The notes beneath the pieces are model-generated. The model made no database searches. It had not been told where the DNA came from and saw only the letters and a program-made list of their open reading frames with translations. This document shows positions 55,801-63,139 of a stretch of 64,000 nt of DNA, piece after piece (position 1 is the stretch's first letter; each line of letters begins with the position of its first letter). Both the position numbers and the translations under genes were made by a program. Origin of the DNA: Bacteroidota bacterium (GTDB taxonomy: Bacteria > Bacteroidota > Bacteroidia > Bacteroidales > F082); assembly GCA_018830105.1 (NCBI GenBank), contig JAHJTC010000024.1, positions 248,001-312,000 of the forward strand, in the 5' to 3' direction.

Positions 55801-58800
55801 ATAATTCACCTCCACCAACAAACACAGCAGCATAATCCATCGAACTGCCACATCCCGGGTTGTAGGCTTCCAGACTGAATAATGTAGTTTGCTCCAAAAA
55901 TGTTGTTGTAGGTTGCAAGACTTCAGGATTCAGCAATTGAACAGCAGGATTCCAATTGAACTGGGCATTTTCATCACCCTCAATACTACCCTCAAGTGTG
56001 ACCTGTCCGCTTTGGGTAAGCCATTTATCAGGGCCGGCATGGGCAAGCGGCACACTACCCTGCTCAATCGTGGCTTCAGCTGCCATAGGAATTGAACAAA
56101 TACCATTTGCAGAGATTGCTGTAACAGTATAGTTTCCGGGTTGGTCAAATCCGCCAAACTGAAGGGGCTGCCCACTTCCCCACAGTTCTGATAGCAATAT
56201 TTCGTTATAAAACAATTGATACTTTATGCCCGTCTGACTGCCATCAAGCGTTATATTTTGACTTTGACCTGCTTCGCATAATATGCCACCGCCTCCAACC
56301 ATAAATTCCTGAGGTGGCTCTGCAACAGCCACGAAAACACTGTCGAAAGCAGTTTGCTGGCCATCGTAAACTGTAAGATAGTACATGGTAGATACAACCG
56401 GACTGGCTGTTGGCTGGGTCTCACCGGAGAAAAAGCCTGCCGGAGAGGAGGTCCAGCTATAATAATAATTTGCTGTGCCACCTGTTGCTAATGCAGTTAA
56501 CGTTACACTTTCGCCCCGGCAAAGCTGAGTCGGGCTCGCTGTTGCCTGAAGTTGCAATTCTCCGCCCTGAACGAAAATCTGTACCTGATCCGAATTGGCT
56601 TGACAGCTTGTCAGATTATCAACAACATCGAGCGTAAAGATTGTGCTTTGATTTAAGGGCGTTGTAAGCGTTTGCTGTGCATTGGGATTTGAAACCCTAT
56701 CGGCCGGCGACCAATTAAAGCTATAATTTCCTGAGCCTGAAGTTACTTGCGCATTCAGATTGGTGATGGTTCCCTGCTGGATAGTTCGGTCATACCCTGC
56801 AAATATTTCAGGGAGTAATTGAAGTTCAATATTCACGCTTCCTGGCATTAGCACTCCACAAAGCTGTTGCTGTGAAAAAGCTTCTACCTGATAAGTTCCT
56901 TCTAATTGCTGATTTTGAAAAACAATTGCTGACTCGTTTCCTATGCGGATCTGTCCTGTATTTTGGCCATTTCTAAACAGGCTGTAAAACACCGCAGATT
57001 CCGAACCTTCAAGAACTATATCAGGGCCATCAGCCCCTGAACAATACGCCCCGCCCCCACTCAGGTTAAAGGCTTGTGGTTGAGGCCTTACTGTCACAAA
57101 AACAGAATCCGTAATCACCGAGAAACCATCTGTTACGGTGAGCACATATTGCGTAGAAACCGATGGCGCGTCTATCGGGTTTGCTATAGTAGCACTAAAG
57201 CCGGAAGGAATCGACTGCCATTGAAATACATAATTGCCAGAGCCTCCACTTGGCAAAGCCAGCAGCTGGACAGGCTCTCCAGGACAAATACTGTATTGAT
57301 CGGCTTGAATTTGAAGGCTAAGATCGCCTCCGGTAACAAAAACTACTGTTTGATCGGGATTACTCTCACAACCGGTTTGGATATCTGTGGCAACAACCTC
57401 AAACAAGCTTGTTTCAAAAAGTGCCAAAGTTGCCGCATTAGCGGTATTAGGATTGATAAGTTTCTCCACTGGCGTCCAATTAAATTGAAAATTACCTGAA
57501 CCTCCACTTGCCGTTGCATACAGTGTGGTTTGGGTTCCAGTTTCAATGTATTGATTGGAACCAGCAGCAACAACGGGTAAGGTGCTACTGTTTACAACGA
57601 GCTCTCCCTGCATTTCAATGAGGCAATTTTGTTGCGAAAACTGAGCCGTTGCCGTATAAATTCCGGGCAATGGAAAATCGCCAAAAATAAGCTCCTGTCC
57701 CGTTCCAGTTTTTTCGGAAAGAGGCTCTCCATTTTTGAGTAGTTTATAAATTACACCATTTTCAGAACCACTGAGTCCTATTTCCACACCATCTTCTCCT
57801 GCGCAATAATTTCCTTCGCCGGTAATGCTATATACAGATGGCAGCGGATTTAATTGAATGCTTACAGACTTCTGCTGTATATTTTCACCATCATTCAGCG
57901 TCACGAAATAGGTTGTTGAAACTTCCGGATAAACCAGTACTTGCGATGCCTGAGATGAAAAACCTTCGGGCAATGAAGTCCATTGGTAGCTATAATTTCC
58001 AGTGCCACCTCCGGCAATAGCCGAAAGTTGTGCCGATTCTCCGGGACAAAGTTGGGTTTGGCTGGCTATCAATTCTAAATCGAGTGAACCATCTTCAACA
58101 TAAACCAATAGGGTATCAGGCGATGCCGCACAGCCGGTTTGCTGATCAACAGCTGAGATTATGAACTGCCGCGACTGAAAGAGTGGTATTGTTTGTGTTG
58201 ATGCCAAATCGGGCTGCTGCACATAAGCCTGCGGCATCCATCCAAATGTATAACTTGAGGAACCACCAGTTGCAGTGGCATTTAGGCTGGCAACTTCACC
58301 TCTGCTTATTAGTTGATTACTTCCTGCAAAGACAGCCGGTTTGTTGTATTGTGACACCTGAACCATAGTCTCAAGCTGAATACTACATCCAGTGATCACG
58401 TTTACAGCCATTACACTATATAAGCCCGGATCAGCAAACCGGCCGAAAGACGCAACAAAACCATTTCCAAAAATTTCATTGCCTGTAAAAACTCCATTCA
58501 AAAACAACTGATACGTGACCCCTGTTTCTGTTCCGGCCAAATATATCTCCGGTACTTCTTCTCCCGGACAAAAGGCGCCACCTCCCAAAAGCTGCTGCTG
58601 CTGAGGCAATGGACTGACAGCGACTTCGGCCTGTCCGTCCATTGCAATATTGCAGGAAGTAAAGCCATTGATAGCCAACACCGTATAAACTCCTTCCTGC
58701 GTGAACATGCCAAAAGAGAGGGGCTCGTTATTTCCACTAATCACAATTCCAGTTGCATTATTGTTGCGAAACAACTGATAACTGATTCCTGTTTCTGAAT

Positions 58801-59515
58801 CTGCCAACCCTATTTCCACGCCACTACCCCCGCTACAATAGCTACCTCCACCTGTTATTTGCTGCACAATTGGCGTTGGATCAACGAAAAGTTTTGCATT
58901 AATCGTTGTATCCGGGCAACTTACATTAGTTATAACACATCTGTAACTAAAGCCATTCATTCCTGTTGTGGTAAAGACTTCGAGCACATCAGAATCCGTT
59001 CCCTGGTAAAAGGCATTATCTTCCAGATACACCCAACCCTGACCTATGTTTTCCTGCCAGGCAAAACTTGTTCCGCCTAAAACATTTACAGAAAATAATG
59101 CCGTTTCATTTTTACATACACGGATATCAGCTGGCTGCACAGTAATGATAGGAGGCTCATAGACCCCGAGTAGGGCTCCTTCGGAAATATCCTGAGCGCC
59201 TTCCGCATCAAAAACCACACAGCGATACTGATAACCATTTAGTCCCAAATTTGCATCAGATATGGTAAGCAGTGGGGTATTAAATCCAGAAGCGTATTCT
59301 ACAGCGCTGGTGATATTATACCAGCCTACCCCGTCGTTTTCCTGCCATTGATAGGCAGCGGTATTCACAGCAATTACCCTGAAAGAAGCACTCGCATCTA
59401 CGCATATTGCCGTATCAGACGGGTTGCCAACCACTACAGGTTGTGCTTTTGACAACTGCACAAACCACAATAACGCAATACATACTAATAATAGCCTGAC
59501 CAATGGTGGTTGCAT
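52826..59515 (-). CDS. Giant modular surface protein with type B (CHU_C) sorting domain
   Basis: About 2,229 residues. ATG at 59515 gives signal MQPPLVRLLLVCIALLWF ending SKAQ; earlier starts would precede it. In the numbering that begins at 59593, two immunoglobulin-like domains occupy 50-240. Nine A modules (GGG-x-YC ... EI-x-L-x-GSE-x-G ... Y-x-L-x-x-NG) start at about 244, 332, 586, 841, 1096, 1346, 1601, 1853 and 1942. Six of them are followed by a B module (AGSNQ ... GGSG ... W-x-P) and a C module (QLCPGE ... GGSGNY-x-YQW). The end, VSNAFTPNGDGINDVF to SVTLVIE, is the gliding-associated CHU_C domain used for type IX export. It is probably an adhesin or glycan-binding surface protein. 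First gene of an operon with PorE-like and PorP-like proteins. Confidence 0.93.
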   Translation of the reverse strand: MQPPLVRLLLVCIALLWFVQLSKAQPVVVGNPSDTAICVDASASFRVIAVNTAAYQWQENDGVGWYNITSAVEYASGFNTPLLTISDANLGLNGYQYRCVVFDAEGAQDISEGALLGVYEPPIITVQPADIRVCKNETALFSVNVLGGTSFAWQENIGQGWVYLEDNAFYQGTDSDVLEVFTTTGMNGFSYRCVITNVSCPDTTINAKLFVDPTPIVQQITGGGSYCSGGSGVEIGLADSETGISYQLFRNNNATGIVISGNNEPLSFGMFTQEGVYTVLAINGFTSCNIAMDGQAEVAVSPLPQQQQLLGGGAFCPGEEVPEIYLAGTETGVTYQLFLNGVFTGNEIFGNGFVASFGRFADPGLYSVMAVNVITGCSIQLETMVQVSQYNKPAVFAGSNQLISRGEVASLNATATGGSSSYTFGWMPQAYVQQPDLASTQTIPLFQSRQFIISAVDQQTGCAASPDTLLVYVEDGSLDLELIASQTQLCPGESAQLSAIAGGGTGNYSYQWTSLPEGFSSQASQVLVYPEVSTTYFVTLNDGENIQQKSVSIQLNPLPSVYSITGEGNYCAGEDGVEIGLSGSENGVIYKLLKNGEPLSEKTGTGQELIFGDFPLPGIYTATAQFSQQNCLIEMQGELVVNSSTLPVVAAGSNQYIETGTQTTLYATASGGSGNFQFNWTPVEKLINPNTANAATLALFETSLFEVVATDIQTGCESNPDQTVVFVTGGDLSLQIQADQYSICPGEPVQLLALPSGGSGNYVFQWQSIPSGFSATIANPIDAPSVSTQYVLTVTDGFSVITDSVFVTVRPQPQAFNLSGGGAYCSGADGPDIVLEGSESAVFYSLFRNGQNTGQIRIGNESAIVFQNQQLEGTYQVEAFSQQQLCGVLMPGSVNIELQLLPEIFAGYDRTIQQGTITNLNAQVTSGSGNYSFNWSPADRVSNPNAQQTLTTPLNQSTIFTLDVVDNLTSCQANSDQVQIFVQGGELQLQATASPTQLCRGESVTLTALATGGTANYYYSWTSSPAGFFSGETQPTASPVVSTMYYLTVYDGQQTAFDSVFVAVAEPPQEFMVGGGGILCEAGQSQNITLDGSQTGIKYQLFYNEILLSELWGSGQPLQFGGFDQPGNYTVTAISANGICSIPMAAEATIEQGSVPLAHAGPDKWLTQSGQVTLEGSIEGDENAQFNWNPAVQLLNPEVLQPTTTFLEQTTLFSLEAYNPGCGSSMDYAAVFVGGGELSLEIFNTPAACPGSEVSLFALPGGGSGSYSYQWTSNPAGFESSILNPVVYPEIPTWYILVLSEGSQTVTDSVLITPRVQPQLFELSGGGNYCAGEAIPDLVLSGSEIQVEYTLWHNGLETEMVQLGTGFALSFEMIFGEGNYQVFAQASQSDCDRLMSGTASLITYDVPEVFAGSDQTITAGETAALTGDAIGGSGDYSFAWFPEWLVESPDQAITETAPLDQTTLFYLAVTDTQSLCESAQDTLIVVVVGGSLSARILAEQTQLCTGQKFVALALPNGGSGVYNYQWTNETGEILSDSMKLITEMQESSWIYLELDDGESVVTDSIFVSVAQEIQQFMVTGGGSFCQSNEMVSIGLSGSEAGLNYTLKRGAQSLVTVVGQGQSINFGQYNVPGIYTVEAFRPGFPCFEPMAGSAVVIKHNAPVVAAGNDQYITQGNFATLQASISGGSGDNAFQWQPENLVQNPNSLITNTLALQQSVQFKGIVRDNQTLCSSEDQVNVFVTGGLLGLEVSADADFVCPGQSVQIMALPSGGSGNYRWHWTANGQPLNAANNIITAFPVTDTWYTATVIAGEESVKDSVLVGIHGLPEVYNLSGGGLYCENQTPPEITLNDSETGMVYKLFNNGSFTGLSKTGTGNSVNFGPQYSQGNYHAIAVSNENCVQLMNGLVEVNQTAKPIVFNLLGGGRWCENEAGNGLYLSGSQIGVNYTLLKNGVVPQEVVYGDGQAIAFESQFETGVYTVEANALSESCSQQMRGAVNLIIDPAPQIDVAGETSACEGDFFSLKASGADSYQWLLDPLITANEISFPAEKDTAIVLIGINSLGCSDSVDISLSVNPNPPIELEINPDLKLIAVEPNTFVQYDFYSDNEILQSGSSNQFVYAGLDLPDDSVHVTAITGESCLSKASVYIEPFNVSNAFTPNGDGINDVFRKGDFIRVFSRWGVEIFTGDQGWDGRYNGKMVSAGTYYYLHEIRDGNGEIVRTEKGSVTLVIE
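54038..58600 (-). repeat. Six tandem A-B-C modules of about 760 bp
   Basis: Within the giant gene, copies begin near 58600, 57838, 57073, 56308, 55558 and 54793, with a spacing of 250-255 codons. Copies are diverged at the amino-acid level, roughly at conserved-motif level only, so the array is old and not a recent slippage product. Two additional A modules without B and C follow (54037-53500) and one precedes. Confidence 0.85.
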
Positions 59516-59630
59516 AAGGTTGTTGTTTAACCGTCTTTTTGTGTTGACAGTCATTAGTTTGACAATCAACATCCAAAAAGCGATGAAAACCAATTCGATA
59601 ATATGTTGTTTACAGAGAGCTTTAAAGGGT

Positions 59631-59638
59631 CAAAAATA
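59631..59638 (-). promoter_or_regulatory. -7 box TATTTTTG of the giant-adhesin operon
   Basis: Exact minus-strand TAnnTTTG about 115 bases before the chosen ATG; no clear -33. It lies about 35 bases from the plus-strand box of the divergent esterase gene. Confidence 0.4.
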
Positions 59639-59671
59639 CTCAATTGACATCACTAACTGTAAAGAATAAAC

Positions 59672-59679
59672 TATTTTTG
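59672..59679 (+). promoter_or_regulatory. -7 box TATTTTTG of the esterase gene
   Basis: Exact TAnnTTTG match 39 bases before the TTG start; the TTG at 59644-59646 is a distant -33 candidate (25-base spacer). Confidence 0.4.
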
Positions 59680-59718
59680 TAAACAAATTTTTGTTAAAAA
59701 CAGCTTAGATCTAAAAGC

Positions 59719-61104
59719 TTGAAAAAATATCTTTTCATTTCCGTTTTTATACTTTTGACTTCGATGCATGTGCTGGCTCAATCAACAACTGTTCGGGTTG
59801 CAACTCCGGAAAATACTCCTGAAGACGCACCGATTTTTATGGCGGGCACTTTTAACGATTGGCAGCCACAAGATGAGCAATACCAATTACTTATTGATGA
59901 AGATGGTTATTATGTAATTGTTTTTGAAACAGTTGGACATCATTCTTTTAAGTTTACACGAGGCGGATGGGACAAAGTTGAAACCAACGCTTCGGGACAA
60001 GCGATTGCAAACAGACAGTTTTTGTTTGGAAGTCAGGACACTTTAACGCTCGAAATAGCTGGCTGGGAAGACCTCCTTAATGGAGGAGGAACCTCAACGG
60101 CAAGTGAAAATGTCAGTATTTTATCTGACAATTTTATCATGCCTCCACTCAACAGAAGCCGCCGCATCTGGGTTTATCTTCCTCCGGATTACGATAATTC
60201 CATAAAGCGGTATTCAGTTTTATATATGCATGATGGCCAAAATTTATTTGACAGAGCGACTGCTTTTGCCGGTGAATGGGCTGTTGATGAAAGCTTGAAC
60301 GAACTTTTTACTCAGGGATTTGAGGTTCCTATCGTAATAGGAATCGATAATGGCTCAGCACATCGTATTGACGAATATTGCCCGTGGACAAATTCGCAAT
60401 ATGGCGGTGGCGAAGGGTTGGAGTACATCAATTTCATTAAGGATTTTCTCAAGCCTTATGTCGATTCAGCTTATCGTTCTCGTCCCGATGCCCGGCATAC
60501 CTCAATTATGGGCAGCTCGCTGGGCGCCTTGGTTTCGCATTTTGCTGCCCTTACCTACCCTGAAGTTTTTGGAAATGTCGGACTTTTTTCTCCCGCGTTT
60601 TGGATTAATCCACAGATTTTCGAAACAAGTAATTATCAGCATTTAAGTGCCAGTCAAAGATTTTACTTTATGGCTGGCGACAAGGAAAGCGGACGCATGA
60701 TTACCGATATGGAAAATGCATATCGTATCTTGCTTGAGCATGCAATTCCAGACGAAAACATACACCTGAAGATTGTTCTCAATGGTGAACATAACGAATT
60801 TCTCTGGCGCACACAATTCAAAGAAGCGATTAAATGGTTGTTTGCGGAAACCAACGACAACAACGAAACAATAACACAATCTGAGATGTATCCTGTCCCA
60901 AGTGCCGGAAATCTGTTTTTCAGATCAGTGAATGAAAAATTTCCCAACAAAATTGAAATTATAACCCTTTCCGGACAGTTAGTGATGCAGATAGAAGGAA
61001 TTGAAACAAAGCAGCTTGACGTCTCACAACTCCAAAAAAGTGTTTATATCGTGCGCATCAGCTATGAAGATCAGATACTGCTTCGTCGTTTGGCGATTCA
61101 GTGA
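59719..61104 (+). CDS. Secreted esterase with starch-binding-like domain and type A sorting domain
   Basis: The start must be TTG at 59719: a TAA lies in frame at 59695-59697 and the next ATG falls inside the signal peptide (MKKYLFISVFILLTSMHVLA). Residues 24-115 resemble a CBM20 domain (IFMAGTFNDWQPQDEQYQ, FKFTRGGWDKVETNASG). Residues 130-375 form an esterase D-like alpha/beta hydrolase with nucleophile Ser267 in GSSLG and likely Asp321 and His358 (GEHNEF). Residues 390-461 are a type A sorting domain (MYPVPSAGNLFF ... IEIITLSGQLV ... QKSVYIVRI). It would be exported by type IX secretion and may deacylate a polysaccharide; substrate unknown. Divergent from the giant-adhesin operon. Confidence 0.9.
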   Translation: MKKYLFISVFILLTSMHVLAQSTTVRVATPENTPEDAPIFMAGTFNDWQPQDEQYQLLIDEDGYYVIVFETVGHHSFKFTRGGWDKVETNASGQAIANRQFLFGSQDTLTLEIAGWEDLLNGGGTSTASENVSILSDNFIMPPLNRSRRIWVYLPPDYDNSIKRYSVLYMHDGQNLFDRATAFAGEWAVDESLNELFTQGFEVPIVIGIDNGSAHRIDEYCPWTNSQYGGGEGLEYINFIKDFLKPYVDSAYRSRPDARHTSIMGSSLGALVSHFAALTYPEVFGNVGLFSPAFWINPQIFETSNYQHLSASQRFYFMAGDKESGRMITDMENAYRILLEHAIPDENIHLKIVLNGEHNEFLWRTQFKEAIKWLFAETNDNNETITQSEMYPVPSAGNLFFRSVNEKFPNKIEIITLSGQLVMQIEGIETKQLDVSQLQKSVYIVRISYEDQILLRRLAIQ

Positions 61105-61326
61105 TATGCCTTTGATCTGAAACCGATTATTGATTTGAATAAACATGCTGTCGTGTTGGTTTTTGATGTATTGATCAATAAAGAATGTTGAATTTTGTTT
61201 TTGAAATCTCATAAAACCAAGAATTTATCGACCGGTAACTTAATTTTCAAATCAAGCACAATTTGATAAAATTCGTCAAAGAAGTCCAATGGTCTAATTT
61301 AGAATGAATTTGAATAGATTGTTTCT
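61105..61326. other. Gap between esterase and DHOD-like gene
   Basis: AT-rich stretch with no gene and no convincing terminator. A 10-bp inverted repeat (TTGATTTGAA at 61130, TTCAAATCAA at 61246) is too far apart to be a hairpin and may be chance. Confidence 0.5.
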
Positions 61327-61334
61327 TAGCTTTG
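61327..61334 (+). promoter_or_regulatory. -7 box TAGCTTTG upstream of the DHOD-like gene
   Basis: Exact TAnnTTTG match; leader about 60 bases to the ATG at 61401. TTTG at 61309-61312 is too close for a normal -33 (14 bases). Confidence 0.45.
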
Positions 61335-61391
61335 CATCACTATTTAATCAGTTATGCTGGTGCATTTGCTTTTAAAAACTTTAGAATTAAC

Positions 61392-61396
61392 GGAGG
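61392..61396 (+). promoter_or_regulatory. Shine-Dalgarno GGAGG deciding the DHOD-like start
   Basis: A strong GGAGG lies 4 bases before the ATG at 61401. Such a site is unusual in Bacteroidota, and it settles the start 23 codons inside the longest open frame. Confidence 0.6.
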
Positions 61397-61400
61397 AAAT

Positions 61401-62387
61401 ATGGTAAACCTGGCCACAACTTATATGGGATTAAAGCTCAAGAACCCGATTATCGTCGGTAGTTCCGGCTTAACAAATTCTGTTGAAAACATCAAAGAAG
61501 CAGCTGCCAACGGTGCAGCAGCAGTTGTTTTGAAATCGCTTTTTGAAGAGCAGATTACGCATGGTGCAAGTCACACCCTAAAACAGGATGAATACAGCAA
61601 TCACTATCCTGAGGCTGAAGATTATGTGCGCAACTACACCCGGCACAATGATGTGGACAAGTACCTTAAGCTTATCAGGGATAGCAAGCAAGCCGTTGAC
61701 ATTCCCATCATCGCCAGCATCAACTGTACTTCGTCGCATGAATGGATTGAGTTTGCCAAAAAAATTGAAGAAGCTGGAGCGGATGCCCTTGAATTAAATG
61801 TTTTCGTTTTACCTTCGGATCCGCACCATAGCGCTGAAGACAATGAAAAAGTGTATTTCGAGCTCGTCGAAAAAATCACCAAGACCATTAAAATCCCTAT
61901 CTCACTCAAAATAAGCTATTATTTTTCGAGCCTCGCAAAAATGGCTTTAAAGCTTTCATGGACAGGCATTTCCGGACTGGTATTCTTCAATCGATTTTTC
62001 TCGCCGGATATTGACATTGATAAATTTGAAATTAAGGCCTCAAATGTATTCAGCCAGCCCGAAGAGCTCGCCATTTCGCTGCGCTGGGTGGCCATGATGT
62101 CAACTAAGGTGCATTGCGATATTGCGGCTTCAACAGGCATTCACGACAGCAAAGCCTTAATAAAGCAGCTACTTGCCGGGGCTAAAGCAACTCAAATTGC
62201 TTCGGTGCTTTACAAAAAAGGATTTCAGGAAATTGGTGTGATGCTCAAAGAGCTGGAAACCTGGATGCAGAAGCATAATTTCAAAACTACAGACGAATTT
62301 ATCGGGAAAATGAGCGTAAAAGAAGCGGCTAATCCCGCTGCCTATGAACGGGTTCAGTTTATGAAGCATTTTAGCGGAATTGAATAA
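61401..62387 (+). CDS. Dihydroorotate dehydrogenase-like protein
   Basis: FMN-binding TIM-barrel protein of 328 residues. Family strings: LATTYMGLKLKNPIIVGSSGLTNSVENIK, AAAVVLKSLFEEQI, PIIASINCTSSHEW, GADALELNVFVLP, KIPISLKISYYFSSLAKMA and CDIAASTGIHDSKALIKQLLAGAKA. It differs from classical PyrD in that the usual Ser/Cys active-site base loop is replaced by NVFVLPSDP, so it may reduce a different substrate. Dihydroorotate activity is not assured. A terminator follows. Confidence 0.85.
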   Translation: MVNLATTYMGLKLKNPIIVGSSGLTNSVENIKEAAANGAAAVVLKSLFEEQITHGASHTLKQDEYSNHYPEAEDYVRNYTRHNDVDKYLKLIRDSKQAVDIPIIASINCTSSHEWIEFAKKIEEAGADALELNVFVLPSDPHHSAEDNEKVYFELVEKITKTIKIPISLKISYYFSSLAKMALKLSWTGISGLVFFNRFFSPDIDIDKFEIKASNVFSQPEELAISLRWVAMMSTKVHCDIAASTGIHDSKALIKQLLAGAKATQIASVLYKKGFQEIGVMLKELETWMQKHNFKTTDEFIGKMSVKEAANPAAYERVQFMKHFSGIE

Positions 62388-62407
62388 CAGACCAAAAAAA
62401 AACAGTA

Positions 62408-63139
62408 TCAAGCCGGATCATTCGTCCGGCTTTTTTTTTGTGAATCAACTTGATTCAAAATATACAAATACCACAGCATGCTAAAAGAACCTATTGCACT
62501 AAAAAAGTGCCATAAAAAATGTGTTCCCTGAGGTAAAAAATCAAACTGATGTATGTCTAATTGCCTAAACAACAATGCTATACTAAATGACAGCAAAACT
62601 AACACTACTGCTACAATTCCTACATAAGCTGTTTTTATCAACAAAATTGCAAGAGGCACAATCACCAGTAATCCGGAGAAGGCATAGGACAAATTAATTG
62701 CCAAATGATCACTTAATTGGTTGAAAAGAAAAATCCTAATGACAAAAACCGGGACAAGAATCAATAAAACATACCACCATTTGGGCAGAATTTTGAGCCA
62801 AAAATAAATTGCCAATGCAAGTGTAAGCAGGGCAGAGGGCAAAACATCCAAAAGCAAAAAAACCGAACTCATTCTAAAAGCATGAAATAAAGTGCTCCCA
62901 AGGCCTCCCAGAAACACCATCGCGATGGCGAAATATAAAAACCCATTGCTGCTCTGATTGTTACTATTTTTCACAAACCAATAGATCGCCGGAAGCATCA
63001 TGGCGACCGAGCTTAATGCATTCCAGGGCTCAACAATCAGTTGTTCAGGATGATACTCGGCATAACGGGGTCCGCCATCAGCAAGTCGCTGATTGACCCA
63101 TTCCTGTGCCACACTCAAAAAATCTATGCCCGAAATCAT
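62408..63139 (-). CDS. Alkaline ceramidase-like membrane hydrolase (CREST superfamily)
   Basis: Seven hydrophobic segments in 243 residues. The five signature residues of the family are in place: Ser82 and His86 in GLGSTLFHAF, Asp98 in FLLLDVLPSA, and His207 and His211 in GTHFLWHFFSAIG. The N-terminal EPWNALSSVAM matches the calcium/turn region EFWN of ACER-type enzymes. These residues would hold a zinc ion for amide hydrolysis. Bacteroidota make sphingolipids, so a ceramidase or another lipid amidase is plausible. The ATG overlaps the stop of the OYE gene by four bases. Substrate is inference. Confidence 0.85.
   Translation of the reverse strand: MISGIDFLSVAQEWVNQRLADGGPRYAEYHPEQLIVEPWNALSSVAMMLPAIYWFVKNSNNQSSNGFLYFAIAMVFLGGLGSTLFHAFRMSSVFLLLDVLPSALLTLALAIYFWLKILPKWWYVLLILVPVFVIRIFLFNQLSDHLAINLSYAFSGLLVIVPLAILLIKTAYVGIVAVVLVLLSFSIALLFRQLDIHQFDFLPQGTHFLWHFFSAIGSFSMLWYLYILNQVDSQKKSRTNDPA
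62410..62439 (+). terminator. Terminator after the DHOD-like gene
   Basis: Stem AAGCCGGA / TCCGGCTT, 7-base loop, then a run of T to 62439. It overlaps the 3' end of the converging ceramidase-like gene. Confidence 0.85.

Noticed and set aside
57074-57499. Open frame of 141 codons on the plus strand inside the giant repeat gene
   Set aside because: Antisense to well-conserved modules, no recognisable protein features; similar shadow frames occur over other long genes (for example 19787-20185 and 11834-12208).
54038-58600. Tandem repeats as a CRISPR or satellite array
   Set aside because: The period is about 760 bp, in frame and protein-coding, with diverged copies; it is a modular protein gene.
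61130-61255. 10-bp inverted repeat TTGATTTGAA / TTCAAATCAA
   Set aside because: Arms are about 106 bases apart in AT-rich DNA, with no element structure between them; likely chance.
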